Assembly: GCF_000012985.1 (NCBI RefSeq)
Contig: NC_007645.1
Location: forward strand, 2,944,501-3,008,500
Length of the DNA stretch: 64,000 nt
Source of the DNA: Hahella chejuensis KCTC 2396
GTDB lineage: Bacteria > Pseudomonadota > Gammaproteobacteria > Pseudomonadales > Oleiphilaceae
Direction of reading: 5' to 3'
The notes under the pieces are model-generated. The model was not told the DNA's origin. It saw nothing but the letters and a program-made list of their open reading frames with translations, and ran no database searches. Below, piece after piece: positions 15,348 through 22,159 of the stretch (within the stretch, counting starts at the first letter, position 1; every line of letters starts with the position of its first letter). The position numbers were made by a program, and so were the translations under genes.

Positions 15348-15376
15348 TTGATAGCGGAAATACTTTCCACTACTCT
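15348..15376 (+). promoter_or_regulatory. Probable rightward early promoter with operator in spacer
   Basis: TTGATA (15348-15353), 17-base spacer, TACTCT (15371-15376). The spacer holds the palindrome GGAAA-TAC-TTTCC (15356-15368), ideally placed for repressor or Cro to block polymerase. Lies 43 bases before the Cro-like start. Confidence 0.55.
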
Positions 15377-15419
15377 GACAGTCGTTGAATGTTTCAAAAG
15401 CTGACGATGGTTAATCGGT

Positions 15420-15713
15420 ATGAGTGATGCGCTATCTTTGAAAGACTGGCTTGCTTCGACAGATCGACAGGTTGTGAGCGATCTATGCGCCCTAACTCCG
15501 ACGAGCGGAGAGTACTTGTATCAGGCAAGTATGGGCTTCAAAACGCTTGGTCCCCACAAGGCACGGCGCGTGCACTTGCTCAGTCTGAAGTTGACGCCAG
15601 AAAAATACATCTCGTTGCGCAGCCTGCGCCCCGACTTTTTTCATACCGAGAAACTACCCCCAGAGTGCATTTTAAACGTCTCAGTTCCCATTGGGAACAA
15701 CTGTAGTGGTTAG
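15420..15713 (+). CDS. Cro/YdaS-like HTH protein
   Basis: 97 residues. LSLKDWLASTDRQVVSDLCA, GEYLYQASMGFKTLGPHKAR fits the short YdaS/Cro-type helix-turn-helix (LxxWL...YLxQxxxGxxxxxPxxA). Divergent from the S24 repressor, the usual Cro place, so it probably represses the repressor gene and early promoters. It heads the rightward early transcript. Confidence 0.72.
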   Translation: MSDALSLKDWLASTDRQVVSDLCALTPTSGEYLYQASMGFKTLGPHKARRVHLLSLKLTPEKYISLRSLRPDFFHTEKLPPECILNVSVPIGNNCSG

Positions 15714-15740
15714 CCGACGGCGTTTTAACTACCTCTGGTA

Positions 15741-15758
15741 TATGTACGTTTGTACATA
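15741..15758. promoter_or_regulatory. Perfect palindrome after cro-like gene
   Basis: TATGTAC-GTTT-GTACATA, 7-bp arms, 28 bases after the Cro-like stop, followed by AAAA. May be a protein-binding site or RNA hairpin. Confidence 0.45.
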
Positions 15759-15881
15759 AAAATACCCCCAGCCGAGGCGGTCGCCCCATTCAGGGCCGCC
15801 AACGCTACCCGGCGCAACTGGATGGCTAACCCGCCCGCAAGGGCTCCCGGACGAAGGTAACCGGGCTCGATTTGTGTGATT

Positions 15882-15902
15882 CCGGCAGGATGCCGGTTTT
15901 TT
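15882..15902 (+). terminator. Rho-independent terminator
   Basis: CCGGCA-GGA-TGCCGG followed by six T residues. It would stop the rightward early transcript after about 170 untranslated bases that contain other hairpins (for example CCCGG...CCGGG at 15846-15865). Reading beyond it needs leak or antitermination. Confidence 0.65.
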
Positions 15903-15905
15903 CTT

Positions 15906-15986
15906 CACACATGAGAGCGCTCCGCCAGGGTAGGGATGCTGTGTGACTGGGTGAGAAAGGGCCTTGGCGGAACGCTCTCATGTGTG
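15906..15986. repeat. Long inverted repeat 1 (22-bp arms, 37-base loop)
   Basis: Arms 15906-15927 and 15965-15986 pair at 21 of 22 positions (one C/A mismatch). Begins 3 bases after a terminator T run. No convincing gene lies in it. As RNA it would be a very stable hairpin; see findings. Confidence 0.8.
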
Positions 15987-16039
15987 GTGAATGCGCAGCC
16001 AGACGCCCCGGAAGGAGTGGCCGCCGGTGAAAGCCCGGC

Positions 16040-16149
16040 AACCATCGAAAAGAGCGCGGGCATGAAAAATAGACTTCACATAGCGCGCAGTTTAGAGAAC
16101 GCCCGGACTCGCGGCGCTTAAAAACGTGGTGGCGCTCTTTTCAATGGTT
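16040..16149. repeat. Long inverted repeat 2 (18-bp arms, 74-base loop)
   Basis: Arms 16040-16057 and 16132-16149 pair at 17 of 18 positions. The loop holds a 19-codon frame (ATG 16062 to TAA 16121, MKNRLHIARSLENARTRGA). The 3' arm ends 2 bases before the G-rich ribosome site of the 16164 gene, so folding could affect its translation. Confidence 0.78.
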
Positions 16150-16163
16150 TTAAGGGGGAGGCT

Positions 16164-16352
16164 ATGTCAGAAGTTACAGAGACGCTGGAGCAGAAACGAG
16201 AGTTTGTTCACGGGCAGTGGGTGCAGGCTAAAGGCAAGCAGCCAACCATAGCTTGTCACTGTGGTAACAAAGCGCCCATGCGGTTTATGTTTCGTTGCTT
16301 TTTTTGCGGTGAGTTTTATTGCCGAAAGTGCGCGCGGGAGCACTTTAGTTGA
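16164..16352 (+). CDS. Small zinc-finger phage protein, 62 aa
   Basis: Strong ribosome site (AAGGGGGAGGCT) before ATG. C-terminal half IACHCGNKAPMRFMFRCFF then CGEFYCRKCAREHF carries six cysteines plus histidine, a likely two-zinc module like small phage treble-clef/zinc-ribbon proteins. Its stop lies 5 bases before a tRNA gene. Function unknown. Confidence 0.72.
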   Translation: MSEVTETLEQKREFVHGQWVQAKGKQPTIACHCGNKAPMRFMFRCFFCGEFYCRKCAREHFS

Positions 16353-16357
16353 GTTAA

Positions 16358-16432
16358 AGCAGGGTAGATTAGTGGTAGATCGCCGGGCTCATAACCCGGA
16401 GGCCGCCGGTTCGAATCCGGCCCCTGCGTCCA
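16358..16432 (+). tRNA. tRNA-Met (CAT), initiator-like (fMet)
   Basis: 75-base cloverleaf ending in encoded CCA: acceptor 16358-16364/16422-16428, D arm 16367-16381, anticodon stem CCGGG/CCCGG with loop CTCATAA (anticodon CAT 16390-16392), T arm GCCGG-TTCGAAT-CCGGC. Initiator marks are present: unpaired 1:72 (A.G), A11:U24, and three G:C pairs (29-31/39-41) below the anticodon loop. Discriminator base is T. It lies in an operon between two small genes and so needs processing. Confidence 0.9.
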
Positions 16433-16447
16433 AATAAGGAAAAGGGT

Positions 16448-16810
16448 ATGAGCGATTACATTACTGATAACGCCGCCGCCTTAAGACTGTCGGCTTCCCA
16501 GGGTGAGACTGAGGCTGTCTCAGAAGACCGTAAGGATATGCGGATTAAAGAGTTGGTGTTGATCTGTAATTTGCTTCAGGACGAGGTCGAGGAATTGGAA
16601 GAACAAAGCCAACTCGATATGAAGCTGCATACAGACATGCTGGATGTAATTGAACAGTTAAATACCAGTATTGCCAAGCTCCAAGATGAAAACCTTCAGC
16701 TAAAGGCTCGTTTGGGGTTGGTGGAATCGGGGCCCTGGGTTGAAAGCCTTACCAAACGGTTTCACCTGTCTCATATCTCAAGAGATATTACTGCCGATGC
16801 AGGCTCATAG
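16448..16810 (+). CDS. Coiled-coil phage protein, 120 aa
   Basis: Ribosome site AAGGAAAAGGG 15 bases downstream of the tRNA. Residues about 30-95 are an acidic coiled coil (RIKELVLICNLLQDEVEELE, MLDVIEQLNTSIAKLQDENL). A terminator follows at 16836-16854. Function unknown; perhaps a replication accessory protein from position. Confidence 0.65.
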   Translation: MSDYITDNAAALRLSASQGETEAVSEDRKDMRIKELVLICNLLQDEVEELEEQSQLDMKLHTDMLDVIEQLNTSIAKLQDENLQLKARLGLVESGPWVESLTKRFHLSHISRDITADAGS

Positions 16811-16835
16811 TCGGCTCTGAACGAATCCCTGCTTT

Positions 16836-16854
16836 GCCCCATCGGGGCCTTTTT
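16836..16854 (+). terminator. Rho-independent terminator
   Basis: GCCCC-ATC-GGGGC followed by CTTTTT, right after the coiled-coil gene. Confidence 0.7.
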
Positions 16855-16945
16855 AAAGCGTTTGACTGGCGATGGTTTATACCCCTTCGTCTACAAGTTG
16901 GAGTCAGTCAAGCGCTTTAGAAAGTCCCAGTTGACGGAGGCGTCA

Positions 16946-17095
16946 ATGATTTTAGGTGCGTTTTATTCATCCTTCCGCACCATCCGAGGTTGGGCGGTGC
17001 AAAAAGCGTATGGCCTGCTGGGGGATCAAGATCGGAAGGTCATGCTTGCGGCCGGCGCTGATCCGGCGACGCTGAAGCGCAGAGGGTATCTGTAA
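16946..17095 (+). CDS. Small phage protein, 49 aa
   Basis: ATG 16946 has GACGGAGGCGTCA before it (GGAGG, spacing about 5). Product MILGAFYSSFRTIRGWAVQK, AYGLLGDQDRKVMLAAGADP, ATLKRRGYL. The frame is open upstream to 16862 but that part runs into the terminator stem and lacks a ribosome site. Followed by a strong terminator. Not recognised. Confidence 0.55.
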   Translation: MILGAFYSSFRTIRGWAVQKAYGLLGDQDRKVMLAAGADPATLKRRGYL

Positions 17096-17102
17096 CAACG
17101 AA

Positions 17103-17140
17103 AAAACCCGCTGAGTCCGGCAAGACAGTCAGCGGGTTTT
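17103..17140. terminator. Strong bidirectional terminator
   Basis: AAAACCCGCTGA (17103-17114) pairs perfectly with TCAGCGGGTTTT (17129-17140) around a 14-base loop. Separates the small early genes from the replication gene, which would then need its own promoter or antitermination. Confidence 0.75.
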
Positions 17141-17218
17141 AATTTCTCACTTAAGAGGGCTTCATTGTGTGCGAAAAACGAACAGAACACAACCGCACGT
17201 TGCATAAAGGGGGTAGGG

Positions 17219-19690
17219 GTGCTCATTGACGAGGTGTTAGACCGGTTTCGGTCTGCCGGCCTGGTTGTTGACAGTCTGGACACGTCCGGCGACCTGGTGC
17301 GTTGTCCTGTCGACGGAGGCCGTCGAGGCAAAAAATCTGGCTGGTATATCTGCTTTAAAATCACGACTGACTCTGGCAAAGAGTCCTATCAAGGCCGCTT
17401 CGGCAATCAATCCATAGACGATAAAACCCTCTATTTCGACATCAGCGATCCCGCTATGTCCAAGGATGAGTTGCGCGAAGTACGCAAGTCCTTCCTGGAA
17501 AAGCAGCGGGCGGAAATGGATGCGAAAGAGGAAGCGAGCCGGGAAGAGGTTCGCCGTAGAGCTGCGCAGATATGGGAAGGGCTCCCACTTTCCGGCGCCT
17601 CTCCGTACCTCTCCAGTAAGGGCGTCGGCGGCTTTGGGGTAAGGTATACGCGCGGTTCGGTCGTTGTGCCTGTGCGACGTATCGCTGACGACGTATTAAC
17701 CGGCCTGCAGTTCATCAACGCTGAAGGCGGTAAGAAGTTTCTCACGGGCACGTCCAAGAAAGGGGCGGGGCATTTAATTGGAAAGGTTGATCCGGGCTGT
17801 CCGCTGATAGTTTGCGAGGGGTACGCGACAGGGGCCTCATTGCATATGGCGACCGAGTGGCCGGTGCTGGTGGCGTTTGATTGTGGCAATCTGCTGCCGG
17901 CGGCGCAGGCCATACGAGAGTTGCGCCCTGACGTGCAGTTGATCATTGCCGGGGACAATGACGCCAGTTCGGAGGATAACCCGGGCAAAACAGCGGCGAT
18001 CGCTGCTGCACAGGCGTTGGGAGCTATTGCAACCGTTCCTGACATTGAGAGCATGCCTGAATGCCTCCGTCCGGACTTTCCCAAGCTGGACTACAACGAT
18101 GTGCATTTGGCCAGAGGTCTTGATGTTATCTCTCATCAAATGACGGCCGTTCTTAATACCCCCGAATTTAACTTGGCCGCCGCTTCCCCCGCACCCCCTT
18201 TAGATGAAGAGTCGCGCGCGAATGGTGAAGTGGTCAGCATCGATCTGGAGCAAGTGCTGAATCGCTATGCGCTCATCGCCGGCGAGACTAAGTTTTGGGA
18301 CTGTCAGGAGCGCCGCGAGATCAAAAAGACGGCGTTTGTCGAGCTGATTGGGAAGTCGATTTACAACGAATGGAAAGAGCATGAGCGCCGGCGGGTGATT
18401 ACCCGCGCCGACGTCGCCGCCATTCAAAACGGGGGGGAGGGGGGCGACCTCCGTATACTCCAGCGCTACGTGTACATTTACCCAACCAAGGACGCCTGGG
18501 ACACGGAGCGCAAGGATCGGATACCGCTGGAAAACCTTCGCGCGGCCATGCCGAACGATTACGACTGGTGGCTGAAGCATCCGCAACGACGCCAGGTTGA
18601 TTCTGATCGCCTGGTGTTTGATCCGACGATGACGGCGGACCCCAAAACACACATCAACATTTTCGAAGGGTTGCCGCATAAGCCGTCGCCCAGATCGGAA
18701 TTTTGGCGCTGCGACTCTATCCGCGAGTTGATCAAGTGGCTGTGTAATGATGACGTGGACGTCGTCGACTGGGTCATGAAGTGGCTTGCCTATCCCATCC
18801 AAAATGTCGGCGCGAAGATGGACACGGCGCTGATGTTTCATTCTGATGTTCACGGCTCGGGCAAGTCGCTTCTGTTTGCCGATATCTGCCGGCAGCTCTA
18901 TGGTAAATATGCCGCGGTGCTGGGTCAGCATCAGTTAGAATCCCAGTACACCGATTGGCGGGACCGGTTGTTGTTCGCGGTATTCGAAGAGGTGTTAAGC
19001 CGAGACCAGAAATATGCGCACCTTGGCACCATCAAGCACATGATTACCGGTAAGACGCAGCGCATCGAGAAAAAGTTCGTGTCGGGCTGGGAGGAAGCCA
19101 ACCACATGAACTGCATATTTCTCAGTAACGAGTTTCAGCCGTTCCCCTTGGAGCCTAGCGATCGGCGTTTCCTGGTGGTGTGGCCTCGGGCGACGCTGCC
19201 GGAACACCTGCAGCAGCTTGTCAGTAATGAAATGGAAAACGGCGGTATTGAAGCCTTCTATGGCTACCTGCTGGCCTACAACACCAAGGGCTTTAATGAA
19301 CACACCAAGCCACTGATGACGGATGATAAGGCCAGGCTGATTCACTTCGGTTTATCCGGGACTGAGCTGTTCTACCAGGCTTGGCGTGATGGTCTGCTGG
19401 AAGCTCCGTATATGAGCTGTATCACGACAGATCTGTATGAGGTCTATAAGCGATGGTGCAGCAGAGAGGGCGAGCGATCGCTGACGCAGACAAAGTTCTC
19501 TCTACTGCTGTCGGTTAAGGAAAAGAAATCATTGGAAAGGTTTATGTCCGGAACGTCAATAAATGTGCGAAAGCAGCATTTCTTCATTATTGATACTCCA
19601 CAGAAGGGAGTTACCAAGCAGCAATGGTTGGGTGATTGTGTAGTGAAATTCAGGAATGAAGCTGATTTGAACAGAGAGGATGCATTTTAA
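17219..19690 (+). CDS. Phage replication protein: TOPRIM primase fused to DUF5906/SF3-type helicase
   Basis: 823 residues from GTG 17219, which has AAAGGGGG at good spacing; the frame is open to a TTG at 17165. A TOPRIM part (CPLIVCEGYATGASLH and LIIAGDNDAS, about residues 200-265) is followed by a helicase with Walker A HGSGKSLL (about 540), acidic VFEEVLSRDQ (Walker B) and CIFLSNEFQPFPL (sensor), the P4-alpha/DUF5906 layout. The last about 110 residues are a separate domain (FYQAWRDGLLEAPYMSCITT) found again in the gene at 21234. An iteron array, the likely origin, begins right after the stop. Confidence 0.88.
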   Translation: MLIDEVLDRFRSAGLVVDSLDTSGDLVRCPVDGGRRGKKSGWYICFKITTDSGKESYQGRFGNQSIDDKTLYFDISDPAMSKDELREVRKSFLEKQRAEMDAKEEASREEVRRRAAQIWEGLPLSGASPYLSSKGVGGFGVRYTRGSVVVPVRRIADDVLTGLQFINAEGGKKFLTGTSKKGAGHLIGKVDPGCPLIVCEGYATGASLHMATEWPVLVAFDCGNLLPAAQAIRELRPDVQLIIAGDNDASSEDNPGKTAAIAAAQALGAIATVPDIESMPECLRPDFPKLDYNDVHLARGLDVISHQMTAVLNTPEFNLAAASPAPPLDEESRANGEVVSIDLEQVLNRYALIAGETKFWDCQERREIKKTAFVELIGKSIYNEWKEHERRRVITRADVAAIQNGGEGGDLRILQRYVYIYPTKDAWDTERKDRIPLENLRAAMPNDYDWWLKHPQRRQVDSDRLVFDPTMTADPKTHINIFEGLPHKPSPRSEFWRCDSIRELIKWLCNDDVDVVDWVMKWLAYPIQNVGAKMDTALMFHSDVHGSGKSLLFADICRQLYGKYAAVLGQHQLESQYTDWRDRLLFAVFEEVLSRDQKYAHLGTIKHMITGKTQRIEKKFVSGWEEANHMNCIFLSNEFQPFPLEPSDRRFLVVWPRATLPEHLQQLVSNEMENGGIEAFYGYLLAYNTKGFNEHTKPLMTDDKARLIHFGLSGTELFYQAWRDGLLEAPYMSCITTDLYEVYKRWCSREGERSLTQTKFSLLLSVKEKKSLERFMSGTSINVRKQHFFIIDTPQKGVTKQQWLGDCVVKFRNEADLNREDAF

Positions 19691-20011
19691 CGCCACAGGT
19701 TAATAGGTAAACGCCACAGGTTGACCGTAAAACGCCACAAGTATGCCACAGGTTTAAAAATTGGAAATATTAGTTAAATCAATAATATATGACGCTGCGC
19801 CACAAGTGCCACAGGTTTACGCGCGCGGGCGTGTACGCGTGATTAAAATTACTCAGGGAAAATTTAAAAAATATTTTTCCTTCACGTGCGCGTGTAAAGC
19901 CTGTGGCACTTGTGGCGCAGTAATTAATTGCAATAAAAACATATACATAAGAATTTATAACCTGTGGCGTTTTAACCTCAACTTGTGGCGTTTACCTATT
20001 AACCTGTGGCA
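19691..20011. other. Probable phage replication origin: inverted array of 11 iterons
   Basis: Six GCCACARGT-type copies on the plus strand (starts 19692, 19713, 19734, 19745, 19799, 19808) and five on the minus strand (19900-19907, 19908-19916, 19959-19968, 19981-19989, 20001-20010). The outer copies are 21 bases apart. The halves mirror each other around an A+T-rich centre (about 19841-19880). A 21-bp arm at 19796-19816 has its perfect reverse complement at 19899-19919 or within one base of it. Placement after a P4-alpha-like primase-helicase fits an initiator-bound origin. Confidence 0.82.
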
Positions 20012-20070
20012 TTTAATAAAAAATATAAAACTTATACCAATAACGAATAAGAGTTACTGAAGAGGTAAAG

Positions 20071-20457
20071 ATGACTGATTCAATTCTGTTAGACGTTACA
20101 AGAGACTGGTTAGTGCGTTACGGACGTTGGGTGAGGGCTGGCGGCGTTCTTCCACGTTTTGAGAGGGTGGAAACCTGTTTGGACGACTACGATGGCTCAG
20201 AGCTTCTTACAGACGATCAGGCGCTAATTGTTGATAAAGCCCTGGCGCTTCTAAGCAGGGTGCAGCCGTTTGAAGGGAAGGCGATTAAGTGGGCCTATAT
20301 TGATCGGCGCGAGATCCGCGTCATAGCCAGGGACTTAGGGCGGAGCTATGGGGCGGCGAGGGAGCTGCTCCGGATGGGCGAATGCATCATGTCGGGCCTG
20401 CTGCAACCGCATTTGCCGACGCACCTGCTGGTTGACAGAGTTCGGAACGGTCGCTAG
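20071..20457 (+). CDS. Q-like late antiterminator
   Basis: 128 residues. WLVRYGRWVRAGGVLPRFER at the N-terminus and KWAYIDRREIRVIARDLGRS, YGAARELLRMGECIMSGLL at the C-terminus follow the phage antitermination Q family (W-R-Y-G-R-W start, C-terminal helix-turn-helix). Q loads on paused polymerase near the late promoter and lets it pass terminators. It lies between origin and lysis genes as in lambda; the target would be the promoter/terminator pair at 22037-22144. Confidence 0.8.
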   Translation: MTDSILLDVTRDWLVRYGRWVRAGGVLPRFERVETCLDDYDGSELLTDDQALIVDKALALLSRVQPFEGKAIKWAYIDRREIRVIARDLGRSYGAARELLRMGECIMSGLLQPHLPTHLLVDRVRNGR

Positions 20458-20500
20458 ATTACAGGGTAAGAGGCGTGACAACCTTGATCTACGCGGCTAT

Positions 20501-20528
20501 CCGCACCCGACAGTTATGCGGTTTTTTT
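20501..20528 (+). terminator. Terminator after Q-like gene
   Basis: CCGCA (20501-20505) pairs with TGCGG (20517-20521), followed by seven T residues (20522-20528). Confidence 0.6.
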
Positions 20529-20723
20529 GTGCCTGAAATACGGCTGTTGATTCTATCCAGCTATTTTTTCGGGCGCATGCCAGCCAAGTTTATGGCCGGG
20601 AGTTCTGCCGAATACAATACCCGCAAGGGGAATAGGCAAAGCGGTCTCGTAGAGCCGTTGTCACCCTCCCGGTCGCCTTCTCAAGGCGAATTTTGTGTGA
20701 CAACAAAATCTACGGAGGCCATC
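20529..20723 (+). promoter_or_regulatory. Leader region with hairpins before 20724 gene
   Basis: No gene with support. Contains GCCTT-CTC-AAGGC and an ATTTTGT...ACAAAAT inverted repeat (about 20690-20710) just before the ribosome site CTACGGAGG. Possible attenuation or protein-binding leader. Confidence 0.35.
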
Positions 20724-21230
20724 ATGGCTACTCAAGCAACTTATTCTCGTACTCCCTCTGCGTTTAATCATCCCGCCGCGGCAGCGCTTAAATTCAAGCC
20801 TCGTGAAAAATTCCCGGTTCGCCGGCTCCCATACGTGGGGTTCGCCAAACGGCGCTCTGGTTTGTGTTATTGGAACGTGCCGCCGAGTGGTGGCTACTTT
20901 GGAGGGCAGGAAACCGGCGAGGCGCTGGCGCGCATCTACCTCAAGCATGTGAATGATCAGGGCCGCGATTATGGCGGCCATCTTCAGCATGTGGTGCTGG
21001 ATATGTTTGGGTGTGATCGCGATGGCACGCCGGAACGGGACGCCCTGCGCGGCCAGGTGGTTGGTTTTTTCTGTGAACTCGAAAAGTTTCTGGCGGCGGC
21101 CATGAAGGCCGTTGACGTGGGCGTCAGTGATGAAGACGCCCAGGCGCTGCTCAAACGCGCCAATGACTTCCTGCACTTCGATGAAGCGGCCTACATGGCC
21201 TCATTGCATAAACTGGATGAACAGGGGTAA
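20724..21230 (+). CDS. Hypothetical phage protein, 168 aa
   Basis: ATG 20724 preceded by ACGGAGGCCATC. Product MATQATYSRTPSAFNHPAAA, later KRRSGLCYWNVPPSGGYFGG and a helical C-terminal half (CELEKFLAAAMKAVDVGVSD). The frame is open to 20475, but that part includes the terminator. Not recognised. It lies 3 bases before the gene with the duplicated replication C-terminal domain. Confidence 0.7.
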   Translation: MATQATYSRTPSAFNHPAAAALKFKPREKFPVRRLPYVGFAKRRSGLCYWNVPPSGGYFGGQETGEALARIYLKHVNDQGRDYGGHLQHVVLDMFGCDRDGTPERDALRGQVVGFFCELEKFLAAAMKAVDVGVSDEDAQALLKRANDFLHFDEAAYMASLHKLDEQG

Positions 21231-21233
21231 GCG

Positions 21234-21929
21234 ATGACGAATTTGGTTGAAATCACTTCTACGGGGCTCCCGGTAACCACGACGCTGCTGATCGCGGAAG
21301 CGGCGCATTGCGCGCATGCGATCGTGCTCGGGTTGGTGCGAAGACACATTCAGTTTTTGCAGGAGTTGGGAACGGTGTGGTTTGGCGTGCCGCCGGGCAA
21401 AGAGGCGTCGGAGGAATTCGCGATGCTTAACGAGCGCCATGCCATGTATGTATTGAGCTGTATGCGTAATACCGCCGAGGTGGACCAAGTCCGGAAAGAC
21501 CTTTTGCGTCGATTTTATGAAATGGCCGGTGAAGGCCAGAAGGTTGCGGCGTCTGCACGCGTTCGAAGGGATAAAACCAAAACCCCAGCCGTACAGGTTC
21601 GGACTGGTGTGGAGCAGTTCTATCTTGAATGGCGTGAGGGCCTGCTTGAAGCGCCATACATGAGTTGTATCACCACCGACTTGTACGAGGTGTATGAGCG
21701 TTGGTGTAAGCGCGAGGGTGAACAAGCGGTGACGCAAACCATGTTTAGTTTGGTTATTTCTAGGAAAGAGGTGAAGTCTAAAGAGCGTTCGCTCGGTAGC
21801 GAAAAGGGCAGGGCGAGGCAGAATCAGTTTTTCGTTATTGGCGATCGCGCTCCAGGAATGAATAGGCAAGAATGGCTTGGTGAGTGCGTGGCGGCCTTCA
21901 GAGCGGCGGCGGGGCTGGTTGAAAAGTAA
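21234..21929 (+). CDS. Phage protein with duplicated primase-helicase C-terminal domain
   Basis: 231 residues. The N-terminal half (VTTTLLIAEAAHCAHAIVLG, RHAMYVLSCMRNTAEVDQVR) is unknown. The C-terminal about 110 residues (FYLEWREGLLEAPYMSCITT onward) match the end of the replication protein: EAPYMSCITTDLYEVY is identical in both and the homology runs to QEWLGECV versus QQWLGDCV. A free copy could compete at the origin or with the helicase (inference). Confidence 0.75.
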   Translation: MTNLVEITSTGLPVTTTLLIAEAAHCAHAIVLGLVRRHIQFLQELGTVWFGVPPGKEASEEFAMLNERHAMYVLSCMRNTAEVDQVRKDLLRRFYEMAGEGQKVAASARVRRDKTKTPAVQVRTGVEQFYLEWREGLLEAPYMSCITTDLYEVYERWCKREGEQAVTQTMFSLVISRKEVKSKERSLGSEKGRARQNQFFVIGDRAPGMNRQEWLGECVAAFRAAAGLVEK

Positions 21930-22036
21930 ATAGTTTGTACTGCTACAGTTAAGGGCGCATTCAACAGTTGCGCGGCTTAAAAGGCCGTTAGTTACTCTTA
22001 CGGTAATGTTTAAAAAAGTTATTTAAAAACAGTGAG

Positions 22037-22065
22037 TTGACGCCGTTTTGATCAAGAATTAGTAT
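22037..22065 (+). promoter_or_regulatory. Late promoter (pR'-like)
   Basis: TTGACG (22037-22042), 17-base spacer, TAGTAT (22060-22065). Transcription from about 22072 meets a terminator only about 60 bases on, the geometry of lambda pR'-tR'. Confidence 0.65.
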
Positions 22066-22121
22066 TTTTCACGTAGGCTGTCGCAACTGCGTTCAGCAAT
22101 AGTGTAGATAAACCTTACATT

Positions 22122-22144
22122 ACCCGGTTCAGCCGGGTTTTTTT
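22122..22144 (+). terminator. Early terminator of late transcript (tR'-like)
   Basis: ACCCGG-TTCAG-CCGGGT followed by a run of seven T residues ending just before the lysis genes. Likely overridden by the Q-like protein. Confidence 0.72.
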
Positions 22145-22159
22145 ATGCCCGGAGAAACC

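Noticed and set aside
15936-16121. 61-codon plus-strand frame over the long inverted repeats
   Set aside because: No ribosome site, overlaps both hairpins, composition set by the stems. Only the 19-codon part in the second loop is noted as possible.
15903-16150. Long inverted repeats as a retron msr-msd
   Set aside because: No reverse transcriptase is encoded in the window, and the arms do not show the usual msr/msd plan.
18200-18931. 243-codon minus frame inside the primase-helicase gene
   Set aside because: Shadow of the well supported replication gene; no ribosome site and no domain.
19761-20060. 99-codon plus-strand open frame across the iteron array
   Set aside because: Its product is just the translated repeats (NLWRFN, NLWRLP, NLWHL) with low-complexity AT-rich parts; no ribosome site. 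The DNA is better explained as an origin.
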